From positions 1-64,000 of the forward strand of contig JAJPHG010000019.1 of the NCBI GenBank assembly GCA_021325375.1: 64,000 nt of DNA, given 5' to 3'. The DNA is from Alphaproteobacteria bacterium. Its GTDB lineage: Bacteria; Pseudomonadota; Alphaproteobacteria; Micropepsales; Micropepsaceae. A program made the translations under genes and the position numbers. Positions 1 through 7,794 of this stretch are shown here, in pieces (within the stretch, counting starts at the first letter, position 1; each line of letters opens with the position of its first letter). The notes beneath the pieces were generated by a model. That model had not been told where the DNA came from. It made no database searches and saw nothing but the letters and a program-made list of their open reading frames with translations.

Positions 1-942
1 ACGGCGCTGGGCGGCCGCGCCTTCACCCTGCCCATCCAGCTCACAGACACCCTCCCACCAACCATCGCCGTCTCCGTCGCTCAAGCAACAAACGACGCAG
101 CCGTGCTCGGCAACATCTCCTCGACCTATCTGCTTTCGATCAGCGGAACCGCCGAGCAACTTGACGGGCTGACGCTCTCTCCGGCGGCAAACGAGAAGGT
201 CGAGCTCGCGCTCACCAGCCTCGATCACGACATCACGATCACTAGCGCCGTTTTCGACGTCGATCTGGCGAAGCTTGCCGTCGCCAACGATGCGGTCACG
301 GTCCAAGCTTATTCCTCCGGCGGCCAGACCGGCACCGAGATCGATCTCACCGGCACCGACGGGATGACGCACAAGATCATCATCCTCGGCGAGGATCCGA
401 ATTCGCTGGAAGCGTACGCGCCGATCGATTCCGGCATGGCGGCAGGCGGGCACGGGGTACCGATCACCGGCGGTCTGACCGTCGCCCAGGCGCTCGCGGG
501 CTCGGGTCCGGAAGCGATCAGCGATACCGCCGCCAACGTCGCGGCCAATTTGGACGCGCTTGAGAGCATTGTCGGACAGATAACCGGCATCGGCTTCACG
601 GATTCCGGAACGCCGGCCCTCAGCCTGACCGAAGCGCAATTCTCGGCCGATCATGACGTGCTTTCGTTGCTCTCCGGCAACTATACACTCAACGTGACAA
701 ACGTCGCCGCAGCCGATGCGCTCGCTATCGCCGCCTACACCGACGTGAACGGAATTTTCGTGGCTGACACCGGCACGGACCTCACAGCGGAACTCGACCA
801 GCTCGAGCACATCTTCAAGGCCGGCAAATTGGAGGGCGTCACGCTCACGAGCGGCACTCTCGGCACGCTTACCGAAACCCAGCTGCTGGCGGACTCCGAC
901 GTGCTGAAGCTTCTCGGCAATTCAGATGTCTTCTTCCACTGA
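1..942 (+). CDS. C-terminal part of a large repeat-containing surface/adhesin-like protein (5' truncated by window)
   Basis: The frame is open from base 1, so the GTG at 103 in the ORF track is not the true start and the gene begins upstream of the window. The visible 313 residues contain about two copies of a repeat of roughly 65-70 residues: T-x-V-x-ANLDALE, then ITGIGFTDSG, then LTEAQ, then a D-DVL-LL segment. Such Ala/Thr/Asp/Leu-rich repeats are typical of very long secreted or cell-surface proteins of Alphaproteobacteria. The protein has almost no cysteine, which also fits an exported repeat protein. The last repeat ends at LLGNSD and is followed directly by the stop. Function beyond a likely surface or secreted role cannot be read from this fragment. 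Confidence 0.65.
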   Translation, partial: TALGGRAFTLPIQLTDTLPPTIAVSVAQATNDAAVLGNISSTYLLSISGTAEQLDGLTLSPAANEKVELALTSLDHDITITSAVFDVDLAKLAVANDAVTVQAYSSGGQTGTEIDLTGTDGMTHKIIILGEDPNSLEAYAPIDSGMAAGGHGVPITGGLTVAQALAGSGPEAISDTAANVAANLDALESIVGQITGIGFTDSGTPALSLTEAQFSADHDVLSLLSGNYTLNVTNVAAADALAIAAYTDVNGIFVADTGTDLTAELDQLEHIFKAGKLEGVTLTSGTLGTLTETQLLADSDVLKLLGNSDVFFH

Positions 943-1230
943 ACGGAGCGTGCCCAATAACATGCTTCGCCCCAAAAACGGGCTTGGTGGCCCGCAACCC
1001 AGGGGTCAATATTCTGAGGCGGTCGCTTTGGAAAACGTTTTTCGACGGCGCGAGTGGTTTGGCTGCTCCGGCTTGAGCATCGCACCATGAGCAGAGTTGG
1101 ACCAGATTTACACCCTGTACCAGTCGAAATCCCGCAAACGGCGACCCTCGGAGTAGCTCGCGGATTTCCGCGCGGCGCGCCGACATTCCGCGTGCTCTGC
1201 GTCTCCGACGGTGCCGCGGAGACTCCCGCT

Positions 1231-1553
1231 TCAGGGAATTTTCGCGCCCTCTGGCCGCCAGTCTCCACCTCCGGATCGGAAACCTCCAGTTCGGGTCCGA
1301 AGTGGAGGTCGAAGTTTCGTGCCCAGCCCGCCCCGCTCGCGGATCGAACTTCTGCTGTCCGAGGCAAGATCCCTGTTTATCAGGGAATTAACAGGGAATT
1401 TTCAGGGCTCAAATGGCAAAAGCCTGGCGCTAGAAAGTGCATTTTATGCCTGGCACCATTGAGTCAAACGACATTCGCGAATTTTTGCAGCTCCGAAAAT
1501 AACAGGGAATTTCAAACCCGGTAACAGGGAGTTTTCCGGCAATATCAGGGGAA
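1231..1553 (+). repeat. Dispersed CAGGGAATT short repeats
   Basis: The 9-mer CAGGGAATT occurs at about 1232, 1381, 1392 and 1503, with a variant CAGGGAGTT at about 1525 and a further ATCAGGGG at about 1547. Tail-like runs of AACAGGGAATTT are familiar from intergenic mosaic elements in rhizobial and related genomes; that parallel is from memory. The element has no ORF of its own, and the 156-aa ORF across it (1054-1524) reads as translated non-coding DNA. Confidence 0.45.
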
Positions 1554-1629
1554 CGCTGTAAGCGTCGCTTTCTGGCGCGCTAGTTTCGGATGCGGTGTTC
1601 CAATTTGTTCTCGTCTGCGGATTTGCAGG

Positions 1630-1815
1630 TTGGAAGGGGCGATGGCGGATGAGCGGCGGCGCCCGATGCGGTATGGGGCGGCGTTCCGCCGGGTGCATCG
1701 TAAGGCGTGGCGGCTTGAATCAGCGCGAGTTTGCGAAGCGCAGGGCCTTTCGCTGGAGCCGTTCGGCAATCGGCGCGCGCGGTTCGAGGCCGAGCCACAT
1801 ACATTGCCGAATTGA
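1630..1815 (+). pseudogene. Remnant of an IS66-type TnpA-like accessory gene
   Basis: The 61-residue ORF begins in an RRR-P-RYG-AF segment and ends in CEAQGLSLEPFG followed by R-RFEAEP. This matches the pattern of the small TnpA protein of IS66-family elements, where a D/LNQREYCE-HG-K-FGNWRAKFKAEP core is typical. Part of the core (GGLNQREF) appears only in the neighbouring +1 frame, so the gene carries a frameshift. No TnpB or TnpC follows and no terminal inverted repeats are evident, so this is a fragment rather than a complete element. The family assignment rests on pattern recall. Confidence 0.45.
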
Positions 1816-2079
1816 CGGGGGTTCCTGGTTCGAAATATTCAGACCAGGTTGACTCAACGACGCAGGCGCCAGCCTATCTCCGCGAACCCTCTGGCCGCGA
1901 TATTTGGCGTAAGCTCGCAGGACATCCAAAGCGAATGGCAGAATTTGAGCGGCGACTGAGCTACTCCTAAGCAACGTCGGACAATGGCCACGAAGAAGGT
2001 AAGAATGGCCTGTCCGTGAATATTTTGCTGTATTCTGTTCACGGGGACGCAATCGAGGCGAACCTGAACCTATCTTCGT

Positions 2080-2520
2080 TTACTCTAGCGCGGCTGGCAC
2101 ACGTTCGGACGTGACGGGTGCGTGACGGGTCCAACGGTCCCCCGGTTTTGCGATGTAGTTCTGAAACACATATCGCCAAGGGATGAAAGGGATGAGCACA
2201 ATGACCGGTCCGATCTCAAAGAAGCCTTTGCGTGTGTCTGCATCGACCTGATTGGCGAGCCACAGCGGCAGTGCGATGCCCACGAGCCAGATCGATTTCC
2301 ACAGGATTTCGTAAATGAGCAGGGGAAGCATCTTAAGCGGATATCGCACACCCACGATTGAAAGGCTCGCCAGCGCCAGAAGAAAGCAATGCGCTACTCC
2401 GGTCGCCTGAGTCCAATGGCCATGATGAAGGAACAGCCGTATCTGGATAAAGCCTTCCGCGACCGCAAGCAGAGCATAGAGGGCACGTAGCAGGTATAAG
2501 CGGAACAGCGATATGTTCAT
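2080..2520 (-). CDS. Small integral membrane protein of unknown function
   Basis: This 146-residue protein has about four hydrophobic segments: around residues 8-27, 40-60, 64-90 and 103-118. It ends in a soluble tail after PWRYVFQNYIAKPGDRW. The combination RYPL-MLPLL-YE-LWK in the middle and IPWRYVF-NY near the end recurs in a family of uncharacterised proteobacterial membrane proteins. A purine-rich stretch (GGGGGATT) lies just upstream of the ATG. It lies 88 bp downstream of the DUF2306-type gene on the same strand and is probably cotranscribed with it. No catalytic motif is visible. Confidence 0.6.
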   Translation of the reverse strand: MNISLFRLYLLRALYALLAVAEGFIQIRLFLHHGHWTQATGVAHCFLLALASLSIVGVRYPLKMLPLLIYEILWKSIWLVGIALPLWLANQVDADTRKGFFEIGPVIVLIPFIPWRYVFQNYIAKPGDRWTRHAPVTSERVPAALE

Positions 2521-2608
2521 TGTTGCAATCCCCCTGGGCGCGATATTTCTCCAAATCGTGCTCTCAGCGCGATCGTGCCCTGTCGCGCAAGCACCTCACC
2601 TACGCATG

Positions 2609-3385
2609 TCAGTCTGAAGCCAGACGCACCTGTTTCGCCCATCCCGTCAGCCTCACGCGGATCATCCAGAAGATGAGAAGGCCAAGCGGCAAGAGCATCG
2701 GCGCGAGGAACATCGGCGGAATATGAAACGGTCCCGGCAGGAGCCGTGCCAGGCCATTGCCGAATCCAGACCCGAAGGAGAGGAAGAGAGCCGTCAACAT
2801 GCGCCAAAGATGGCGTGCCACGCGAGCCGGACCTTCGATTCCGCCTTGAAGGACCAACCTCGCATCTCCTATGGCCGCCACAGCAGCAATCGCGGTGACC
2901 ATGTAGGTGGCGAATAACAGCTGCCCCTTAACTCCGGGCACGGCGCCGGCCGCTGCGGCGATGGACAAACCGCTTAATCCCACGCAAATGCACAGGCTTG
3001 CCGCCAGTGCGAATTTCTCGGCGCGGCCAACGGTGCGTTGCTTTCGTCTCACGATCAGCCAGCCCGTGGCAACGAGATAGAACGTGAGAATTGCGCCCAG
3101 GAGATTCGACATCTGACCGGGTATGATGATCGCGAGCCAGGCCGCGAAGGTAGCCATCACCAGCATCGAAACAACGAACGTCGTTCCGGCAGTGCGATGA
3201 AGCCTTTCGCCTTTCCGTGCGAAGGCTGCGACGGTGCCCGATACAAGCCCAACAGTGCCGCAGCCAACGTGAACGACGTAAGCGAGGCTGGTCGCATCGT
3301 GAAGTGCCGTTTCGGGGAAAGGAAGGTTCACGGCTACGACCGCTCCTTGACTTCTACGTTGACATATGTCAGTACTGTCTGACAC
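2609..3385 (-). CDS. DUF2306-type multipass membrane protein
   Basis: This protein of up to 258 residues has about seven membrane segments. The HVGCGTVGLVSGTVA and KGERLHRTAG motifs near the N-terminus fit the DUF2306 group of predicted membrane proteins. The longest start is a GTG at 3385, which lies inside the double palindrome at 3360-3391, so transcription is probably controlled by the divergent winged-helix protein. No good ribosome site precedes the GTG, so it may be leaderless or start slightly downstream. The arrangement of membrane gene, shared operator and small HTH gene suggests that the regulator controls both its own gene and this one. The substrate or role is unknown. Confidence 0.65.
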   Translation of the reverse strand: MSDSTDICQRRSQGAVVAVNLPFPETALHDATSLAYVVHVGCGTVGLVSGTVAAFARKGERLHRTAGTTFVVSMLVMATFAAWLAIIIPGQMSNLLGAILTFYLVATGWLIVRRKQRTVGRAEKFALAASLCICVGLSGLSIAAAAGAVPGVKGQLLFATYMVTAIAAVAAIGDARLVLQGGIEGPARVARHLWRMLTALFLSFGSGFGNGLARLLPGPFHIPPMFLAPMLLPLGLLIFWMIRVRLTGWAKQVRLASD

Positions 3386-3391
3386 ATGTCA
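3360..3391. promoter_or_regulatory. Double palindromic operator between divergent genes
   Basis: TGACATATGTCA at 3360-3371 is a perfect 12-bp palindrome. TGACACATGTCA at 3380-3391 is a second, near-perfect copy, and the two are 20 bp apart centre to centre, about two helical turns. They overlap the proposed start codons of both divergent genes (GTG 3385 on minus, ATG 3386 on plus). This is the expected place for binding sites of the adjacent winged-helix regulator. The assignment to that regulator is inference. Confidence 0.6.
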
Positions 3392-3715
3392 CAGCGGACA
3401 GATAAGAATGTCAAGTCGTTGAACGGTAGCCAGTTGCTGGCGGCACTGAGCGCTCTCGCGATGCCTCACAGACTAAGGATCATTGCAGCGCTTGCCTTGG
3501 GTGGCCGAAACTATGTCAGCCAGCTCGCACGCGAAGTTGGCATCAGCCGACCGCTGCTGCATCTGCACCTGCAAAAGCTGCAGGAAGCCGGCTTGGTCAC
3601 AAGCAAGCTCGAGCTTTCGAGCGATGGAAAAGCTCTCAACTATTTCGAAGTCACGAGCTTTGACATTGCACTTACGCCTGAAACGATCGTCAAAGCGGTA
3701 AAGACGCTTAATTGA
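3386..3715 (+). CDS. ArsR/MarR-like winged-helix transcriptional regulator
   Basis: This 109-residue protein carries a compact winged helix-turn-helix. After L-ALSALAMPHRLRIIAAL come the helices around YVSQLAREVGISRPLLHLHLQKLQEAGLV, then a wing at SSDGKALNYFEV. This is the layout of ArsR-type repressors. There are no cysteine pairs for metal binding, so metal sensing is unlikely and another signal is implied. The ATG at 3386 lies inside the second palindrome with no Shine-Dalgarno sequence, so the mRNA may be leaderless. A small membrane protein follows after 21 bp in the same orientation, and a DUF2306-type membrane gene is divergent. It probably represses its own divergent promoter region. 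Confidence 0.7.
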   Translation: MSQRTDKNVKSLNGSQLLAALSALAMPHRLRIIAALALGGRNYVSQLAREVGISRPLLHLHLQKLQEAGLVTSKLELSSDGKALNYFEVTSFDIALTPETIVKAVKTLN

Positions 3716-3736
3716 GGTTCGAACGGAGATCCCAAA

Positions 3737-3994
3737 ATGGCTGCGTATATGTACATGCCCACGCTCTTGCTGATTCTCAGCACGGTCTTGATCGTTTTTG
3801 GAATGAAGTACGTCTCCGAGGCACTGCAAGCACGCTCACGCGCGGCCAACGAGCGCTCATTTCGACTCTTTGCCGAAGACGCTCACGCAATCCAATCACA
3901 ACACGTTGCATTGCTCTCGTCGATCCAGTCATCAATTTCGGACATCGGCACACGACTTGGCCAAGTGGAAAGGATTCTGAAGGAGGTCGGCTGA
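3737..3994 (+). CDS. Small single-span membrane protein with cytoplasmic coiled tail
   Basis: This 85-residue protein has one N-terminal membrane segment (about residues 7-24, PTLLLILSTVLIVFGM). A soluble tail rich in Ala, Gln and Ser follows and ends in a short coiled-coil-like stretch (SSISDIGTRLGQVERILKEV). A CGGAG ribosome site sits about 8 nt before the ATG. It follows the winged-helix regulator by 21 bp and is probably in the same operon. I do not recognise a family, and a role as partner of the regulator or of the divergent membrane proteins is only a guess from position. Confidence 0.55.
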   Translation: MAAYMYMPTLLLILSTVLIVFGMKYVSEALQARSRAANERSFRLFAEDAHAIQSQHVALLSSIQSSISDIGTRLGQVERILKEVG

Positions 3995-4254
3995 AGACTC
4001 TGCCGCGAGTCGCCAGCAAGGGGGCCACGAACACGGGCGTTCATTGGCGAGTTCTCGCAGCCTTGCTCGCAGCGCCGTATCGGGCAGTCTCCTCGACCGA
4101 TACTCATCACCAATCGCGCTCGTGTTAGCAGAGTTGTCTGCTAGCGATAACTTGGAGTTATTGGATATAACTCGTCGCTCGGCTCACGCGATACAAGATA
4201 GCCTGTCGAACCGTGAGTTCGATCTGTCCTACGGCATCGAGGATTTTAATGCCG

Positions 4255-5271
4255 CTAGCGGTTCAGCGAACGCAAAAGGATCGACTGCATCTGTTTGACG
4301 AGCTCGGGCGATAGAGTGCCTAGAACGCCGCGGTCCGCTGGATCGAGATGGGCGGCAGGATCGCCGTTCGTGCCGAACACGTAGTGATCGAACATCGTTC
4401 GCCAGACGGCGCGCTGATCTCGCGGCAGGCTTTTCAACGTCAACAATGCGTGGACGAGGCAATTGAACGGTGAGCTCAAAGGGGCCGTCGCGTCGTTCCA
4501 CCAGTAATTGACCAGCAGGTTGAAGCCGTCCAGGGATTTGACGTGGTGCCACCACATGTAGGGAATGTAGATCGCGTCGCCAGGCTCCAGCTCCGCCTGC
4601 ATCGCGGCATCCAGCGCGTATTCGAAGCGCGGATAACGCGTGAAATCCGGCTCCTCCAGCAGCACCATGCTGGTCGGCGGTCCGGCCGGCGTGTGCTCCA
4701 GCGGCCCGATGTAGAGATTGGGAAGCTGCTCCGGCGGAAACAGGGTGAAGCGGCGGTGCCCCGCCACGACGCAGGCGATGTTGTAGTTGAAATCGAAGTG
4801 CGTCGAGACCGTCACGGAGTTTCCGATCCACACGCGCGGTATCGCGGAAGGGGGCGGCAGGCAGGTCGCGTTCTCCTTCGCAAACCCGGGCAGGTAGTCG
4901 GGCAGGGGCACGGACTGGATCGCGATCGCTGGCTGGTCCGCCGCGTTCTCATGCGCCAGGAGCCAATCGATCACCGCACCGATGGGTTCCTGGCGAAAGA
5001 CGAAATTGAGATTGCGCAGATCGCCGTCCTTATAGAAGAACCGGCCCTTGATCGAGGAAGGCCCCACAAGCGTCTGCGCAGGTTTGCCTGCGTCAAATCG
5101 CTTGATATAGGCGGCGAGCGCTGCGGACGATCTTGCGCCTTCGCGCACGGCGGGCCAATCCACCGCCAGCCCCTTCAGCACCGCCGGCTTGTTCAAGGGC
5201 ACGATGTCGCGCTGAAACGAGGTGACATCGACGTCTCGCCATTGCGGTATCGCAGGCAGAACTCGCCCCAT
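4255..5271 (-). CDS. Cupin-like / JmjC-type 2-oxoglutarate oxygenase-fold protein
   Basis: About 338 residues. The centre carries an iron-binding pattern: THFDFNYNIACVVAGHRRF supplies the H-x-D pair and WWHHVKSL the distal histidine, as in Cupin_8/JmjC-fold Fe(II)/2-oxoglutarate oxygenases. The N-terminal DWPAVREG region is also typical. The ORF extends to 5331, but the ATG at 5271 is preferred because it has a GAGGG ribosome site and gives the usual family N-terminus. Genes of this type often sit beside TonB receptors, SapC-like proteins and 'tryptophan halogenases' in Caulobacter-like bacteria, which matches the receptor and halogenase genes further downstream. The substrate is unknown. It is divergent from the fuconolactonase gene. 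Confidence 0.75.
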   Translation of the reverse strand: MGRVLPAIPQWRDVDVTSFQRDIVPLNKPAVLKGLAVDWPAVREGARSSAALAAYIKRFDAGKPAQTLVGPSSIKGRFFYKDGDLRNLNFVFRQEPIGAVIDWLLAHENAADQPAIAIQSVPLPDYLPGFAKENATCLPPPSAIPRVWIGNSVTVSTHFDFNYNIACVVAGHRRFTLFPPEQLPNLYIGPLEHTPAGPPTSMVLLEEPDFTRYPRFEYALDAAMQAELEPGDAIYIPYMWWHHVKSLDGFNLLVNYWWNDATAPLSSPFNCLVHALLTLKSLPRDQRAVWRTMFDHYVFGTNGDPAAHLDPADRGVLGTLSPELVKQMQSILLRSLNR

Positions 5272-5416
5272 GAAAGACGCCCTCATCCGGCTCGCCTTCG
5301 ATCTGTCCCGGGCGGCGCCGTCTCTCAGCATAGTACATCAATTCGAGATGCGGACCATAGACGAACGATTTCCCGCGATGCTTCGCACGGCGATCTCCGA
5401 GGCGTTATAAGAAGGC

Positions 5417-6250
5417 ATGTACGTAGATTCCCATCATCACGTCTGGTCGTTGAAGCGCGGCGACTACGGTTGGCTGAGCGAGCGGTCGGGGCCGGTCTTG
5501 TATCGCGACTACATGCCGGCCGACCTCTCGCCGCTGCTGGCGGCGCACGATATCGACAGAACCGTTCTGGTGCAGGCGGCACCGACGATCGCGGAGACGG
5601 AGTTTCTTCTGGGGTTGGCGCGTCGGAACCCGTTCATCGGCGGCGTCGTCGGCTGGGTGGATTTTGAAGCCGGCGACGCACCGCAGACGATCGCGCGCCT
5701 CGCACGTGACGGAAAACTGCGCGGCCTTCGGCCGATGCTGCAGGATCTGGAAGACGATGCATGGATTCTCCGCCGTGAGATAGAACCCGCCATCTCGGCG
5801 ATGGCAGATAGCGGCCTATGCCTGGATCTACTGGTCTTTCCGCGCCACTTGCCTCATGTCGAAAAGTTTCTCTCCCGGCATCCGGAGCTGCGTTGCGTCA
5901 TCGATCACGGCGCCAAACCCGCGATCGCTCGTGATGAAATCGGGCCTTGGGCGACACAGATGGGCCGAATCGCGCGCGGGAGCGCCGCGTTCTGCAAGCT
6001 CTCCGGCTTGGTGACGGAAGCCGGCCCCGGCTGGTCGCTCGCGGCTTTGCGGCCCTATGTCGACGTGCTGCTGGACGCGTTCGGGCCCGAAAGGCTGATG
6101 TGGGGAAGCGATTGGCCGGTGCTGAATCTAGCCGCCGGCTACGGGGATTGGTTCGCTGCCGCACGTGCTTTGACGGCGGGCGTCGATCCGCCGGGCCGCG
6201 ACATGATCTTCGGCGGCACGGCCAAGCTATTCTACCGCATCCGGAACTGA
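5417..6250 (+). CDS. Amidohydrolase-superfamily lactonase, probably L-fuconolactonase
   Basis: This 277-residue protein starts with the metal-binding HHH motif (DSHHHVW) and has the late aspartate in MWGSDWPVL. Both are hallmarks of the COG3618 amidohydrolase group that opens sugar lactones such as L-fucono-1,5-lactone. In the oxidative L-fucose pathway this enzyme turns the lactone made by fucose dehydrogenase into L-fuconate, the substrate of FucD, encoded at 21577-22890. An AAGAAGG sequence precedes the ATG. A xylonolactonase role is an alternative, because the locus has XylB and XylD but no SMP-30-type XylC. The exact substrate is inferred from context. Confidence 0.75.
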   Translation: MYVDSHHHVWSLKRGDYGWLSERSGPVLYRDYMPADLSPLLAAHDIDRTVLVQAAPTIAETEFLLGLARRNPFIGGVVGWVDFEAGDAPQTIARLARDGKLRGLRPMLQDLEDDAWILRREIEPAISAMADSGLCLDLLVFPRHLPHVEKFLSRHPELRCVIDHGAKPAIARDEIGPWATQMGRIARGSAAFCKLSGLVTEAGPGWSLAALRPYVDVLLDAFGPERLMWGSDWPVLNLAAGYGDWFAAARALTAGVDPPGRDMIFGGTAKLFYRIRN

Positions 6251-6257
6251 CCGGTCG

Positions 6258-7537
6258 TCACGCCTCGACGCCGACAGGGATCGCATAGCCGGCGCGCGGG
6301 AGCAGCAGGCGCAGCAGCGGCCCCGTCATCACCGTCGTCGCCACTGCCATGATCACGAGCATGGTGAACACGTTCTGCAGGATAAAGCCGAGATCGAAGC
6401 CGATGTTGAGCACGATCAACTCCATCAGCGCGCGCGTGTTCATCAGCGAGCCGAGAATGGTGGATTCCTGGTGCGCGAAGCCGGCGATCCGGCTGGCGAT
6501 ATAGACGGGGATCATCTTGCCCAGGATGGACGCGGCCAGCACCAGCGCTAGCCACTGCCAGTCCGATGCGCTCGTCAGGCCCAGTACGTTCGTGCGCAGG
6601 CCCGTATAAGTGAAGAAGACCGGTAGGAAGAACACCAACACGAATTTTCCGATCTGCGCGCGCCAAGCCTCGACGAAGGCCTTGTTGTGGTGAAACAGCA
6701 ACCCGGTCAGGAAGCCGCCGAAGATCGTGAAGATGCCGAGGAAATACGTGCATATGCCCATCGCGAAGATCAGACAGACGATCACCGTCATCAGGTTCGG
6801 CGGAAGCTGGCCGCCCTTCACCGGGAATCTGGTCAACAACCAGTTCACGGACGGCCTGAGCGCAAACCAGGCGACACAGGCCAGAAGAGCAATTCCCCCG
6901 ATCTGCCAGCCGATCGCTGTCATGGAAAAGCGGGCCGAGGCGTAAGCCGAAATGCCCGCCAGCAATATCCAGCCCGTGACGTCGTTGACGGCGGCGGCCG
7001 AGATGGCGACCACGCCGATCTCCGTTCGCGTCAGGTCGAATTCGCGCAAGATCCGGCCCAGGATCGGCACCGCCGTGATCGCGAGACCGACGCCGAAGAA
7101 CAGGCTGTAGGTCAAAGGATCGATGTGCGGCGCCAGATAGGGCGCGGAAAGATGCCCGATCCCGAAGCCCAAAGCGAAAGGCACCGCCACCGACGCCGCC
7201 GCGATTCCGATCGTGCCGTTGCGGTTCTTCGGGCGCGTCAGGTGGCCAACTCGAAATCAGTTCCGATCTGGAACATCAAAAGGACCAGCCCGATCTGGCT
7301 GATGATGGTGATCGGCGCCGACGCCTTCGCGCCGAACAGGAACACCGAAGCGCCGGGAAAGAAGTGGCCGAACAGGGATGGGCCGAGAATCAGGCCGGCG
7401 AGGATCTCCCCGATCACCCCGGGCTGACCAAGCCGCCGCAGAATCTGGTTTCCGGCGCGCGCCGCCGCCATCATCACGATCAGCTGGAGCAAGGTGACGA
7501 AAAGCAGGTTCTCGGTCTGATGGACGGATGAATGCAC
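6258..7537 (-). pseudogene. CPA2-type cation:proton antiporter, split by a one-base frameshift
   Basis: Two ORFs on the minus strand together make one Kef/CPA2-type exchanger of about 425 residues with roughly twelve membrane segments. The upstream ORF (7238-7537) ends at QIGTDFELAT and the downstream frame opens at LTRPKNRNGT. Adding one G in the GTTGGCC run near 7245 restores DFELGHLTRPKNRNGT without any gap. The break therefore looks like a single-base deletion, either real or a sequencing error. The second half retains TAVPILGRILREFDL and AAAVNDVTGW, which carry the conserved polar residues of the family. The gene ends 7 bp from the fuconolactonase stop (convergent). An operator-like palindrome lies 45 bp before its start. 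Confidence 0.75.
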
Positions 7538-7581
7538 GGCGCCCCCTCGGCGATTGTCGGTCAGCCGGAATATTGCTCTTA

Positions 7582-7595
7582 TGATAGCGTTACCA
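7582..7595. promoter_or_regulatory. LacI-type operator 1 (TGATAGCGTTACCA)
   Basis: This matches the CG-centred palindrome TGNTANCGNTANCA shared by seven intergenic sites in this window. It lies 45 bp before the antiporter start (minus) and about 200 bp before the LacI-family gene (plus). A TATGAT hexamer at 7580-7585 overlaps it. It probably allows autoregulation of the repressor and/or control of the antiporter. Confidence 0.7.
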
Positions 7596-7794
7596 AAAGT
7601 TTATTGAAAGGGGCCGAGCGCGCGAGTCGGAGGCAGTTTCCAAGCTTGGTTTACGCCGCAGCGCAACGTGTGGCAGCTTGTGGAAAGACGTGGATAACGC
7701 ATCCAGGCCTTCCATATGGTTGGCGCCTACGCTCAACGACTATGACGACTCACCAACCACGGCCTAGACTACCCGGCGCTAACTGGCTTTCACG

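Larger units (their letters stand above)
943..2079. other. 1.1-kb intergenic mosaic region without an intact gene
   Basis: The ORFs called here overlap in several frames, have low-complexity Arg/Pro/Ser-rich translations and no recognisable domain, so I see no intact gene. The stretch holds dispersed copies of a short CAGGGAATT motif (separate entry) and a broken fragment resembling the small TnpA protein of IS66-type elements (separate entry). It looks like a decayed insertion or rearrangement site behind the large surface-protein gene. Confidence 0.5.

Noticed and set aside
1054-1524. 156-aa ORF
   Set aside because: It is Arg/Pro/Ser-rich, spans the CAGGGAATT repeats and overlaps other equally long ORFs, so it looks like translated non-coding DNA.
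4138-4151. Operator-like TGCTAGCGATAACT
   Set aside because: It misses the last fixed base of the consensus and lies between the 3' ends of two convergent genes, where no promoter is expected.
4044-4298. 84-aa ORF between the small membrane protein and the cupin gene
   Set aside because: It has no ribosome site, no family features and runs into the 3' end of the cupin gene on the other strand.
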